Assembly: GCA_947375085.1 (NCBI GenBank)
Contig: CANCEQ010000023.1
Location: 1 to 23,408 of the forward strand
DNA from: Flavobacteriales bacterium
GTDB lineage: Bacteria > Bacteroidota > Bacteroidia > Flavobacteriales > Crocinitomicaceae
Length of the DNA stretch: 23,408 bases
Reading direction: 5' to 3'
Shown: positions 1-6,789 of the stretch, piece after piece
Layout of the letters: every line of letters starts with the position of its first letter
How positions within the stretch are numbered: position 1 is the first letter of the stretch
Made by a program: the position numbers and the translations under genes
The notes under the pieces: generated by a model
Told to the model about the DNA's origin: nothing
Database searches by the model: none
The model's input: the letters and a program-made list of their open reading frames with translations, nothing else

Positions 1-46
1 TAGACTACAAAAAAAATGAATTAAAAATATTTTTTTTTAAACAATC

Positions 47-54
47 TATTTTTG
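47..54 (+). promoter_or_regulatory. candidate -7 box (TATTTTTG) for the nuclease gene
   Basis: TATTTTTG fits the Bacteroidota -7 consensus TAnnTTTG and lies 37 bases before the ATG at 92. No convincing TTG -33 element is found at the usual distance, so this rests on one short motif in AT-rich DNA. Confidence 0.3.
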
Positions 55-91
55 GACATAATTCTTATAAATCTCAACACAAATAATTAAA

Positions 92-844
92 ATGAATAAA
101 TTAATCTTAATAACACTACTTTTAATTAGTAAACAGTTAAATTCCCAAATTGAAATTCCATATTCAGTTTTTGATAATTCAATCATTTCTCATGTTGGGT
201 TTACTTTATCTTTTAATATTGATAATAGGCAATCTAATTGGGTCGCCTATCAACTTACAAGTAAAGAAACACAAGCAAAATTTATAAGAAAAAATAAGTT
301 TGTTGAAGACCCCTTGATACTTAATTCAGATTTCAGTATTGATTATGAAAAATCTGGGTTTGATCGTGGTCATCTTGCTCCAGCTGCTGATATGGCTTTT
401 TCAAAAATTGCTATGGAAGAATCATTTTATTATTCCAATATGTCTCCACAAGTTCCGAGTTTTAATAGAGGTATTTGGAAACAATTAGAAGCTCAAACCA
501 GAAAATGGGCAATTGAACTTGATTCTATATATATTGTAACTGGTCCAATATTTATAGACACGAATAGTATGAATACAATTGGTCCTCATAAAATTGCTGT
601 ACCAGAAGCATTCTATAAAATCATATTGGATAATCAAAAAGGTCAAGAAAAAGTAATTGCATTTATAATTAAAAATGAAATGTCAAAAAATGAGCTTAAA
701 TCATTTGTGGTAAAAGTTGATGAAATAGAACAAATTACTAAAATTGATTTTTTTCCTAATTTAGAAGATAGCATTGAAAATGAATTAGAAAGTTCTATTA
801 AAATAAATAAATGGCGTTTTGTTAAATCAATAAAATTATTTTGA
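92..844 (+). CDS. secreted DNA/RNA non-specific endonuclease (NUC1 family)
   Basis: This 250-residue protein is a sugar-non-specific nuclease of the Serratia nuclease / NUC1 (beta-beta-alpha metal) family that would cut DNA and RNA outside the cytoplasm. Residues 1-18 form a hydrophobic signal peptide. The signature DRGHLAPAAD is at residues 91-100, with His94 as expected general base, and the SNMSPQ..N..IW..LE block at about 115-133 supplies the conserved metal-binding Asn and Glu. The length suits a minimal family member. It stands alone, with a terminator directly downstream, so it is probably monocistronic. Likely roles are nutrient scavenging or degradation of extracellular DNA. The family call is firm; the biological role is inferred. 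Confidence 0.93.
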   Translation: MNKLILITLLLISKQLNSQIEIPYSVFDNSIISHVGFTLSFNIDNRQSNWVAYQLTSKETQAKFIRKNKFVEDPLILNSDFSIDYEKSGFDRGHLAPAADMAFSKIAMEESFYYSNMSPQVPSFNRGIWKQLEAQTRKWAIELDSIYIVTGPIFIDTNSMNTIGPHKIAVPEAFYKIILDNQKGQEKVIAFIIKNEMSKNELKSFVVKVDEIEQITKIDFFPNLEDSIENELESSIKINKWRFVKSIKLF

Positions 845-900
845 TTTTAAAATAAAACAAAATAGCTTTGATCCGATTTAGGTGGTTTAGGTTTATAATG

Positions 901-941
901 AAAGTGATGAAACGTATGTTTTGTCACTTTTTTATTTTTTT
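901..941 (+). terminator. rho-independent terminator after the nuclease gene
   Basis: AAAGTGA (901-907) pairs with TCACTTT (924-930). Inside it AAAC (910-913) pairs with GTTT (918-921) around a GTAT loop. A T-rich run to 941 follows. It sits 57 bases after the nuclease stop. Confidence 0.8.
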
Positions 942-1010
942 AAATTAATTCACCCATATAAATGTATTATTTTTTAGATAAATTTATTCTCTTATATAGT
1001 GAATTCAAGT

Positions 1011-1223
1011 ATGACAAAAGAGGCTATAAAATCATTTTTAAAAAACAATGCAATTACAATAAAAGGTCTGACTATCAAATACCATGGTTTAGAATTAAAT
1101 GGTTATTTTGAATTTAAAAAACCAATTGACAAAAAAGATAAGTATTCATTTATCTGTATTCCAAACAATAAAAAAATCATAATTGAAGGGGTTGACATTG
1201 AAACTATGATGGTTAATAAATAA
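1011..1223 (+). CDS. small hypothetical protein
   Basis: A 70-residue, Lys-rich protein of unknown function. I prefer the ATG at 1011; the frame can also open at a GTG at 999, adding four residues, but GTG starts are less common. It has no signal peptide, membrane segment, Cys pair or recognisable motif. The pattern of alternating strands (KGLTIKYHGLELNGYFEF, then YSFICIP, then KIIIEGVDIE) suggests a small beta-rich fold. It lies alone between a terminator upstream and a 293-base spacer downstream. Codon use looks like its neighbours. It may be real but nothing independent confirms it. Confidence 0.45.
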   Translation: MTKEAIKSFLKNNAITIKGLTIKYHGLELNGYFEFKKPIDKKDKYSFICIPNNKKIIIEGVDIETMMVNK

Positions 1224-1279
1224 ATTGAAATTTAAAAGAACTAAAAGGTTAAATATTAGGTCAGTCCTATAAAAACGTT

Positions 1280-1333
1280 CCACTAATTACCGCTTTCCGC
1301 AATTAAAAAAGTCGGAAAGCTTCTCATTAGTGG
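1280..1333. other. nested perfect stem-loop in the 1224-1516 spacer
   Basis: CCACTAAT (1280-1287) pairs with ATTAGTGG (1326-1333). Inside it GCTTTCCG (1292-1299) pairs with CGGAAAGC (1313-1320) around a 13-base A-rich loop. Both stems are perfect 8-mers separated by short internal loops of 4 and 5 bases. No T run follows, so it is not a standard terminator. The rest of the spacer (1334-1516) is AT-rich with repeated ATTCAAA words and no ORF. It may be a structured leader or ncRNA, or a small dispersed element; I do not recognise a known RNA family. Confidence 0.55.
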
Positions 1334-1516
1334 AAATTAGAAGTACATGCCCGGATGCACTAATTCAAAAATTCAAAAATTCAATCAAAGAACTAATTCA
1401 AAGTGCAATTCAAACAATCTTTCCAAGTCAAAAAACAAAATAATGTGACTTTTGCTTTTCACTATTTTATACCTAATTTTAACCACTCATAATTAAAACC
1501 GTAATTCAACATCAAA

Positions 1517-2209
1517 ATGAAAATAGTAGCTTTTCTAATCACTTTTTTATTTACTATTGTTTCTTTTGCTCAAAAATTAGAAACAGAAGTTCATTTAAAA
1601 CATACGATGCGTCAAGAAAATGAATCGTATCAATTCACTGTTTTATCAGAAGATAAAAAAGGTGTTTCTCATTTTGATAAAAAAAAATACTACTACTGGT
1701 TTAAAGCCCAAAAAGTCATCATCACTCAAGGTGGTGCTTCTGGTCAATTATTAAATGGTTCTTTCGAAGCATTTTATGACAATAAACAACTTTCTAGAAA
1801 AGGAAAATTCAAAAAAGGATTAAAAGATGGTGAATGGTTGTATTGGAGAGAAAATGGTTCTCTAATTCGTACTGAAAATTGGAACAATGGTAATAAAAGA
1901 GGAATTGAAGTGGTTTACAATGAAAAAGGAATTGTTACTGAAACTTATAAGTACAAATGTTGTTCATTTTCTAAACAAACGAAAGACAGTTTAATTGTTT
2001 CTAACTATTCAGGCTCAAAAAAAACAATTACACTTTTTGACAAAGATGGTGTTGAAGTTTCAACTACCAAAATTAAAAATGGAACAATAGTTACTCCGAA
2101 AACGAAAGAAGAAAAAACGGAAAAAGAAAAATCAAATTCCGATAAAAAAACGAACAGTGACAATGCAAAAGAAAAGAAAAACTTTTTTTCATTTTTAAAA
2201 AAGAAATAG
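1517..2209 (+). CDS. exported MORN-repeat protein with Lys-rich tail
   Basis: A 230-residue exported protein. Residues 1-18 are a signal peptide ending in FAQ. Residues about 76-145 hold MORN-variant / YwqK-type repeats: GSFEAFYDNKQL, then GKFKKGLKDGEWLYWRENG, then GNKRGIEVVYNEKG. These form beta-hairpin arrays in many Bacteroidota proteins whose role is usually unknown. The C-terminus from about 195 is almost only Lys, Glu, Ser, Thr and Asn and ends FFSFLKKK. The stop is a TAG at 2207-2209. The frame stays open for 42 more codons to a TAG at 2336-2338, and that extension repeats the FSFLKKK-type ending, so the gene may once have been longer. It lies upstream of the secretion cluster but is separated from it by a repeat, so a link is not shown. 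Confidence 0.8.
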   Translation: MKIVAFLITFLFTIVSFAQKLETEVHLKHTMRQENESYQFTVLSEDKKGVSHFDKKKYYYWFKAQKVIITQGGASGQLLNGSFEAFYDNKQLSRKGKFKKGLKDGEWLYWRENGSLIRTENWNNGNKRGIEVVYNEKGIVTETYKYKCCSFSKQTKDSLIVSNYSGSKKTITLFDKDGVEVSTTKIKNGTIVTPKTKEEKTEKEKSNSDKKTNSDNAKEKKNFFSFLKKK

Positions 2210-2350
2210 AAAAAAGAAACAATTACTAAACCATCTAACAATACATTGAAGAAATCAAAAGAAACTAGTCCTGAAAAGAAATGGTATCAATTTTCTTTCT
2301 TAAAAAAGAAGGAGAAAAAAGAAAATTCAAAAAAGTAGTGGTTTTCATCT

Positions 2351-2382
2351 TCCCCCTTTTGGAGGGGGACCGAGGGGGAGGA
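2351..2382. repeat. GC-rich REP-like element, copy A
   Basis: This 32-base element begins TCCCCCTTTTGGAGGGGGA and continues as CCGAGGGGGAGGA. It matches 3772-3802 except for one extra T. TCCCCC can pair with GGGGGA. It sits between the MORN gene and the start of the secretion cluster and stands out against the AT-rich surroundings. Confidence 0.85.
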
Positions 2383-2434
2383 TTTCTATGAATTGCAATT
2401 CCAACTTATCTCCATTTCAAAAGTAATTTTTTAG

Positions 2435-3739
2435 ATGCTAAACTTAAAAAAAAATAGTAAACTCTCTTCCCTTTTAATCCCCCGTTCTACTGAATTTATC
2501 GAAGTGAAGGGGAAACTACTCCCATCTTCTGCTCTTGGTTACGCCATTACTTTTTTATTCTTGATTGCGCTTATTTGTTCTGGTGTTTTATTTATTTCAA
2601 GTGCAAACAAGAGACTTGAATTAAACTTTCAAATGAAAGAACACCTCATCATGGACAATTATTTGTCACTTCAAATAGGTGCCTCACTTGAAAATCAAAC
2701 TTCAAAAACAATTATTCATCCTTCAGGAGATACTTCAGAAATTAGCATAAAACCTTGGGGTGCTTTTAAAGTAGTAATTGCCAAAACAAGACATTTAACG
2801 CGAACAATATCTAAATCTGCTATCGTTGGCAATCAAACAGATGATGTTTTACCTGTTTTATATTTACCTGATAACAACCAAGTTCTAAAATTAAGTGGAG
2901 ATACAAAAATAGAAGGTACTGCATATTTACCAGAAAGAGGATTAGAGCGTGGGTATATTGCTGGTAAAAATTACATGAATGATAAATTACTCTATGGCGA
3001 ACAAAAAAAGAGTGAAAAATATTTACCAAAGATCAAAACGGCTTATTCCAATTTATCATTGGAAAGTTATATAAAAGAGGTAAATAAAATAGATGGTATT
3101 TCAAAAGATACAATCTTTGAATTTGACCAACCAACTTCTTTATTTTCCTCAATTGAGGCTATTAATATCACCAATTCAATAAAAGGAAATATAATTATTC
3201 AATCGTTTAATTCCATATTTGTTTCTAGTCAAGCTAAACTTGAAAATGTTATCCTTATTTCTCCGAAAGTAACCTTTGAAAGTGGTTTTAAAGGTAGTGT
3301 TCAAGTCATCGCGCATGAGCAAATTATCTGTGAAAAAGACGTTCAATTAACATATCCTTCAGCGCTTGTATTGAATGAAACCAAAATGAATCTCGACAAA
3401 GAAAATGCATCCATTCAAATCCAAGAAAATGTGCAAATAAGAGGTGGTGTTTTAATGGTTTCACAGGCCTATAATTTTAGAAAACCTATTCAATTAAAAA
3501 TGGATATTCATTCATTAATAGCAGGTATTGTATATAACCAAGGAGAAACAAATATCAATGGAAAAATTATAGGTCATTTATACAGCCAAGGATTTAACTT
3601 AAATGCAGGTGGTGGTCAATATTCAAATCATTTATTGGATGTTCTGCTTTCTAGTGATAAACTCCCAAAAGAGTTTATCATTCCGAATTGGTTAGAAGAT
3701 GAAAAGAAAGGTAAATCAAAAATTATAGGATGCTTCTAA
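2435..3739 (+). CDS. GspK-position pseudopilin-like protein with beta-helix-like body
   Basis: A 434-residue protein that opens the secretion cluster. After a 33-residue basic leader, residues 34-54 (from LGYAITFLF) form one hydrophobic helix preceded by Ala33, the same arrangement as in the cluster's three pilins but without Glu at +5; absence of Glu5 is a known property of GspK. From about residue 105 the protein is a series of short strands with repeated hydrophobic-x-Gly patterns (LKLSGDTKIEGTAYLP, KGNIIIQSF, ENVILISPKVTFESG, IQIQENVQIRGGVLM), which suggests a right-handed beta-helix or bactofilin-like body rather than the usual GspK domain. A tip or capping role in the pseudopilus is inferred from position and helix. 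The leader is partly encoded by repeat-like DNA at 2489-2506. Its end overlaps the next gene by 10 bases. Confidence 0.62.
   Translation: MLNLKKNSKLSSLLIPRSTEFIEVKGKLLPSSALGYAITFLFLIALICSGVLFISSANKRLELNFQMKEHLIMDNYLSLQIGASLENQTSKTIIHPSGDTSEISIKPWGAFKVVIAKTRHLTRTISKSAIVGNQTDDVLPVLYLPDNNQVLKLSGDTKIEGTAYLPERGLERGYIAGKNYMNDKLLYGEQKKSEKYLPKIKTAYSNLSLESYIKEVNKIDGISKDTIFEFDQPTSLFSSIEAINITNSIKGNIIIQSFNSIFVSSQAKLENVILISPKVTFESGFKGSVQVIAHEQIICEKDVQLTYPSALVLNETKMNLDKENASIQIQENVQIRGGVLMVSQAYNFRKPIQLKMDIHSLIAGIVYNQGETNINGKIIGHLYSQGFNLNAGGGQYSNHLLDVLLSSDKLPKEFIIPNWLEDEKKGKSKIIGCF
2489..2506 (+). repeat. repeat core ACTGAnnnnnTCGAAGTG inside the leader codons
   Basis: These 18 bases match 14 of 18 positions of the element start at 13678-13695 and share its invariant ACTGA and TCGAAGTG blocks with 13472-13489. 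Here the sequence is read as part of STEFIEVKG in the leader of the 434-residue protein. Confidence 0.5.
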
Positions 3740-4134
3740 AATTCATAAATAGAATTTTAAGCAGAACTTATTCCCCCTTTGGAGGGGGACCGAGGGGGAG
3801 GACTCGTTTAATTAATCAAAAACTCCCAGCTTCAAGTATAGCTGAAGTAGTAATCGCTTTAACCATAATAGCTCTATGCTTCAGTGTTGCAGCACTTATC
3901 TTCATTCGTTCTATGAACGTAACATCGCGTTTTCAAGACGTAAGAAAGCAAACTGAAATTCAATCAAAAATTATCGAATCATTGTATAAAGAGAATGATT
4001 CGATACCATTTATTGAAGAAGAAGATGTAGAGGTAACTGTTACCCAAGATGAAAACAACGATTCATTAAATACCATCGATTTTTTAGCAGATGACAATCG
4101 TTTAATTTGGAAAATCCAAAGCATTAAAAAATGA
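3730..4134 (+). CDS. minor pseudopilin with repeat-encoded leader
   Basis: A 134-residue type IV pilin-like protein, probably a minor pseudopilin (GspI/J/H position). The class III signal is PA|SSIAEVVIALTI, so cutting after Ala36 leaves Glu at +5, followed by a hydrophobic helix to about residue 56. The rest is a short acidic globular domain of about 75 residues. The 36-residue leader is long because residues 15-25 (SPFGGGPRGRT) are encoded by the REP-like element at 3772-3802. No ATG, GTG or TTG start lies between that element and the pilin helix, so the repeat has to be translated. The ATG overlaps the previous stop by 10 bases, and the stop overlaps the next ATG as ATGA. The mature domain is too divergent to assign to one minor pilin class. 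Confidence 0.75.
   Translation: MLLKFINRILSRTYSPFGGGPRGRTRLINQKLPASSIAEVVIALTIIALCFSVAALIFIRSMNVTSRFQDVRKQTEIQSKIIESLYKENDSIPFIEEEDVEVTVTQDENNDSLNTIDFLADDNRLIWKIQSIKK
3772..3802. repeat. GC-rich REP-like element, copy B, within a pilin gene
   Basis: This 31-base element is identical to 2351-2382 apart from one fewer T. It keeps the reading frame open and encodes the Gly/Pro/Arg stretch of the pilin leader. TCCCCC and GGGGGA form its stem. Confidence 0.85.
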
Positions 4135-4616
4135 ATTTAAGAGAAAAAAATAGCATATCTGCCTTCACAATTTTTGAAGTAACGATAGTACTCGGTTTAA
4201 TGAGTGCAATCATTGCTATTATAGCCGTTTCATACAATCGATTCAATGAACAACTAAAAAACAGTTCGGTAATTCACGAAGAATTAAATACCTTTTTCGC
4301 ATTTCGTTCTAATTTATGGAATGAATTATACACTTCAGATTCAATCAATTATCAAAATAAACAAATAAACATCTATTCAGATAACAATCTTGTAGAATAT
4401 AAAATTGAAAATGATTTTTTAGAAAGAAAAGCTGGCAAAGATTGGGTTTCAACACCTTTTCCAATGATTGAGTTAAAAGAAGAACAGCAAAATAATGACA
4501 AAATAATTTCATTTATCTTTGATTGGAAAGGTGAACCAATGAAGTTACATTACTTTTGTAAACCCGAATTAAAACACAAGATAGACCACTATTTTGAAAA
4601 TTTTGAAACAAAGTGA
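4131..4616 (+). CDS. minor pseudopilin (GspJ/GspH-like)
   Basis: A 161-residue prepilin-like protein. It has a short 11-residue leader, a predicted cut at SISA|FTIFEVTIVL with Phe at +1 and Glu at +5, and a hydrophobic helix to about residue 34. The globular part of about 120 residues carries strands and ends in a basic region. Size and place next to another minor pilin fit GspH/I/J; conservation of the C-terminal domain cannot be judged by eye. It overlaps its upstream neighbour (ATGA) and shares four bases with the following gspF start, indicating translational coupling. Confidence 0.8.
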   Translation: MNLREKNSISAFTIFEVTIVLGLMSAIIAIIAVSYNRFNEQLKNSSVIHEELNTFFAFRSNLWNELYTSDSINYQNKQINIYSDNNLVEYKIENDFLERKAGKDWVSTPFPMIELKEEQQNNDKIISFIFDWKGEPMKLHYFCKPELKHKIDHYFENFETK

Positions 4617-5695
4617 GTGAAATAAGTAAGAATATATTCCAAAAAGACATCAAATTTGGAAAGGTGTTTCCTGATAAAGCGAAAGAAAGCTTTTACAGTG
4701 AATTTAGTACCCTGCTCGATAGTGGTGTCGATATTCAAAGGGCACTTACAATCTTAATTGAAGAGCAAGAAAAACAAACTTTAATAGATGTGTTAGAGGG
4801 AGTTTTAAATAATTTGGTAATGGGTAACTCTCTATCAGACGCTCTAAAAATGACTACTTATTTTTCTGCATACGAATACCAAAGTGTAAGAATTGGAGAA
4901 GAATCAGGTCGCTTAAAATTGGTACTTGAACATTTAGCAAAATTTTACGAGGACAAGGTAAAGTTACGAAGACAACTTATTGGTGTATTCACCTACCCTG
5001 CTTTTGTTATCTGCATCACTTTTGGTGTATTGTACTTTATGTTAAGTAGTGTTGTTCCGATGTTTGAAGACGTATTTAAACAATTTGGTCAAGAACTACC
5101 TTATTTAACGCAAAAGATAATTTGGCTTTCTCGCTATTTCTCTACTTTCTTAATGTTCTTTTTACTAGCAGTTGTAGGTTTTGCAGCTTATGGATATTCA
5201 CAAAGAAAAGAAGTTTGGTTTCGTAAAGCAACGGGTAATTTTTTATTGAAAATTCCTGTAATTGGTGGTTTATTGAAAAAAGTATATTTGGCTCGTTTCT
5301 GTCAAAGTATGTCTTTACTATTGTCCTCTAAGACTCCATTAGTGACTACCTTAGAATTAATCGAAGATATGATAGGCTTTTATCCTTTAGAGGAAGCAAT
5401 GAAAGAAACTAGAAAAGTAATTCTGTCAGGAGAAAATTTGAACGTAGGTTTATCAAAATTTCCTATTTTTGACAAGCGTTTGATTTCGCTTACAAAAATT
5501 GCAGAAGAAATTAATCAATTGGATACTACCTTTGAACGATTAACCAAGCAATACCAAGAAGAAATCGAATTCAGAACAAAATTGTTGGGAACAGTAATTG
5601 AACCATTAATAATTGTAATCATCGGTTTAATCGTAGGAGTCATAATGATTTCAATGTATTTACCAATGTTTAATTTAAGCAACGTAATTAAATAA
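4613..5695 (+). CDS. gspF: GspF/PilC-type inner-membrane platform protein
   Basis: A 360-residue polytopic inner-membrane protein that couples the assembly ATPase to pilin addition. The two GspF domains run about 28-150 and 225-350. The first contains the conserved LLDSGVDIQRAL and RIGEESGRL (93-101) motifs. Transmembrane segments are near 125-148, 174-195 and 330-352, the usual three. The length is slightly below the usual 400, since the N-terminal segment is short. Translation probably starts at the GTG at 4613, which overlaps the previous TGA; no ATG fits before the domain. A perfect inverted repeat spans its stop, so transcript levels may drop before the next pilin gene. Confidence 0.93.
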   Translation: MSEISKNIFQKDIKFGKVFPDKAKESFYSEFSTLLDSGVDIQRALTILIEEQEKQTLIDVLEGVLNNLVMGNSLSDALKMTTYFSAYEYQSVRIGEESGRLKLVLEHLAKFYEDKVKLRRQLIGVFTYPAFVICITFGVLYFMLSSVVPMFEDVFKQFGQELPYLTQKIIWLSRYFSTFLMFFLLAVVGFAAYGYSQRKEVWFRKATGNFLLKIPVIGGLLKKVYLARFCQSMSLLLSSKTPLVTTLELIEDMIGFYPLEEAMKETRKVILSGENLNVGLSKFPIFDKRLISLTKIAEEINQLDTTFERLTKQYQEEIEFRTKLLGTVIEPLIIVIIGLIVGVIMISMYLPMFNLSNVIK

Positions 5696-5704
5696 TTACG
5701 TTGC
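5679..5704 (+). other. perfect 11-bp stem-loop across the gspF stop codon
   Basis: GCAACGTAATT (5679-5689) and AATTACGTTGC (5694-5704) are exact inverted copies around an AAAT loop that includes the first T of the TAA stop. No U tract follows. It could be an attenuator or an mRNA 3'-end stabiliser between gspF and gspG. Confidence 0.6.
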
Positions 5705-5716
5705 AAAATCGTCATA

Positions 5717-5738
5717 GGGACATGGCACGCCATGTCCC
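5717..5738. repeat. GC-rich palindrome between gspF and gspG
   Basis: GGGACATGGC and GCCATGTCCC are perfect 10-bp inverted repeats with only AC between them. A further perfect 14-bp palindrome, ATATTTTAAAATAT, lies at 5742-5755. The GC-rich pair looks like a dispersed REP palindrome of the Bacteroidota type rather than a terminator, as no T run follows. Confidence 0.65.
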
Positions 5739-5815
5739 ATGGATATTTTAAAATATTGAATAATGGTAAAACCCATTTTCAAATAGAAATGACATAAGTA
5801 GAATAAATTATAAAT

Positions 5816-6316
5816 ATGAACAAAATTAAATCACATATAACCGATTCATTAAAATTCAATTTAATGAATCGAAAAAATCAATCACCACAGGGTCAGGTCG
5901 CTACCTTTCCATGTCGCAATAAAATGCTTGTAAATGCATTCTCATTAGCAGAGATATTAATTGTATTGGCCATTATGGGTATTTTAATTATGTTAGTTGT
6001 TCCTAATCAAGCAGGTGTTGCATCTCGTACAAAAAGTTTAGAAGCACAACAAGAATTAAAAATGGTACACAATCTTGAGTATGCCTATTTTCTTCAATTC
6101 TCAAAATACTCAACAGATTTACCTGGTTTAAATTACATTCCACATAAAACAGTTTTAAACGGTGGCACAGCAAACTACGAAATATCAATTCTTGAGGCAA
6201 GTCCAACTGGGTTTAAAGCAAAGGCAGAATCAGTAGTTGATTTTAATGGTGATGGTAAGAAAAATAGTTGGGAAATCGATCAAGATGGTGTTTTAAAAGA
6301 AACACAAGTAGATTAA
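5816..6316 (+). CDS. gspG: major pseudopilin, GspG type
   Basis: A 166-residue prepilin, the best candidate for the main fibre subunit. The class III signal is LVNA|FSLAEILIVLAIMGIL, with Glu at +5 and a helix to about residue 62. It is followed by the QQELKMVHNLEYAYFLQFSKYSTDL segment that resembles the alpha-spine region of GspG/PilE. Near the C-terminus DFNGDGKKNSWEIDQDG (142-158) looks like the calcium-binding loop of GspG. The ATG at 5816 gives a 41-residue leader that includes a GC-richer stretch at about 5889-5914; a start at the ATG at 5924 would give a five-residue leader MLVNA, which is also acceptable. It is coupled to the peptidase gene by TAATG. Confidence 0.87.
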   Translation: MNKIKSHITDSLKFNLMNRKNQSPQGQVATFPCRNKMLVNAFSLAEILIVLAIMGILIMLVVPNQAGVASRTKSLEAQQELKMVHNLEYAYFLQFSKYSTDLPGLNYIPHKTVLNGGTANYEISILEASPTGFKAKAESVVDFNGDGKKNSWEIDQDGVLKETQVD

Positions 6317-6789
6317 TGATAAAAATTCTTCTCATATTATTGTTGTTGATCATATTCGTTCAGGATGTGAAGTTAAGAGCTGTTTACTGGTTTTTATTTC
6401 CAATCCTAATGGTATTTTGTTTATGGATTGGGTTTGAGTCTAACGACATTGTAAATATAGGATGGAGCTCATTGTTTTTTATTTCTTCAATGTCATTTTT
6501 AACACTTTATGTAAGTATAAAACAAGGTCATTTAGTCAACATTTCAAATGGATATTTTAGTCTAGGCGACATGTTATTTTTAATTGCTATTATCCCCCTT
6601 CTAACTTTTCCCTTGTACCTTTTATTTTTTACTACTGGTACACTATTGACATTAGTCGTTCACGGAGTTGTAGTATCAATTTCAAAACAAAATAAAACGA
6701 TTCCTTTTGCAGGATATATGGCGCTTTTTCTAGTTGCTTATTTAGTATTTGACAATCAAATAAATAACCTAATAATTCGCTTGATTTGA
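6316..6789 (+). CDS. gspO: minimal prepilin peptidase (A24 aspartic family)
   Basis: A 157-residue, almost wholly hydrophobic protein with about five or six membrane segments, placed between a pilin and the ATPase. It has the two aspartate sites of the A24 prepilin peptidases: Asp17 in QDVKLRAVYWFLFP (family pattern Dxx...P) and Asp85 in GYFSLGDMLFLIAI (family pattern GxGD). The PFAGYMALFLVAYL segment (130-142) matches the usual C-terminal PFGPFLA region. The N-terminal methyltransferase domain and its CxxC zinc pairs found in PilD are absent, so only cleavage, not N-methylation, is expected. The start at 6316 overlaps the pilin stop (TAATG); the frame is open further upstream but inside gspG. 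A divergent GxGD (SLGD) is the main uncertainty. Confidence 0.78.
   Translation: MIKILLILLLLIIFVQDVKLRAVYWFLFPILMVFCLWIGFESNDIVNIGWSSLFFISSMSFLTLYVSIKQGHLVNISNGYFSLGDMLFLIAIIPLLTFPLYLLFFTTGTLLTLVVHGVVVSISKQNKTIPFAGYMALFLVAYLVFDNQINNLIIRLI

Noticed and set aside
1334..1440. CRISPR-like repeats of ATTCAAA words
   Set aside because: The words are short and irregularly spaced, with no constant repeat or spacer length.
2005..2241. Phe-rich minus-strand ORF
   Set aside because: It is the reverse of the Lys/Glu-rich tail of the MORN protein.
5717..5738. Rho-independent terminator between gspF and gspG
   Set aside because: The stem is strong but no T run follows on either strand, and the genes downstream belong to the same machine.
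6268..6315. Upstream extension of the prepilin peptidase
   Set aside because: The added residues lie in another frame of gspG and are not hydrophobic like the rest; the ATG at 6316 overlaps the gspG stop as expected for coupling.
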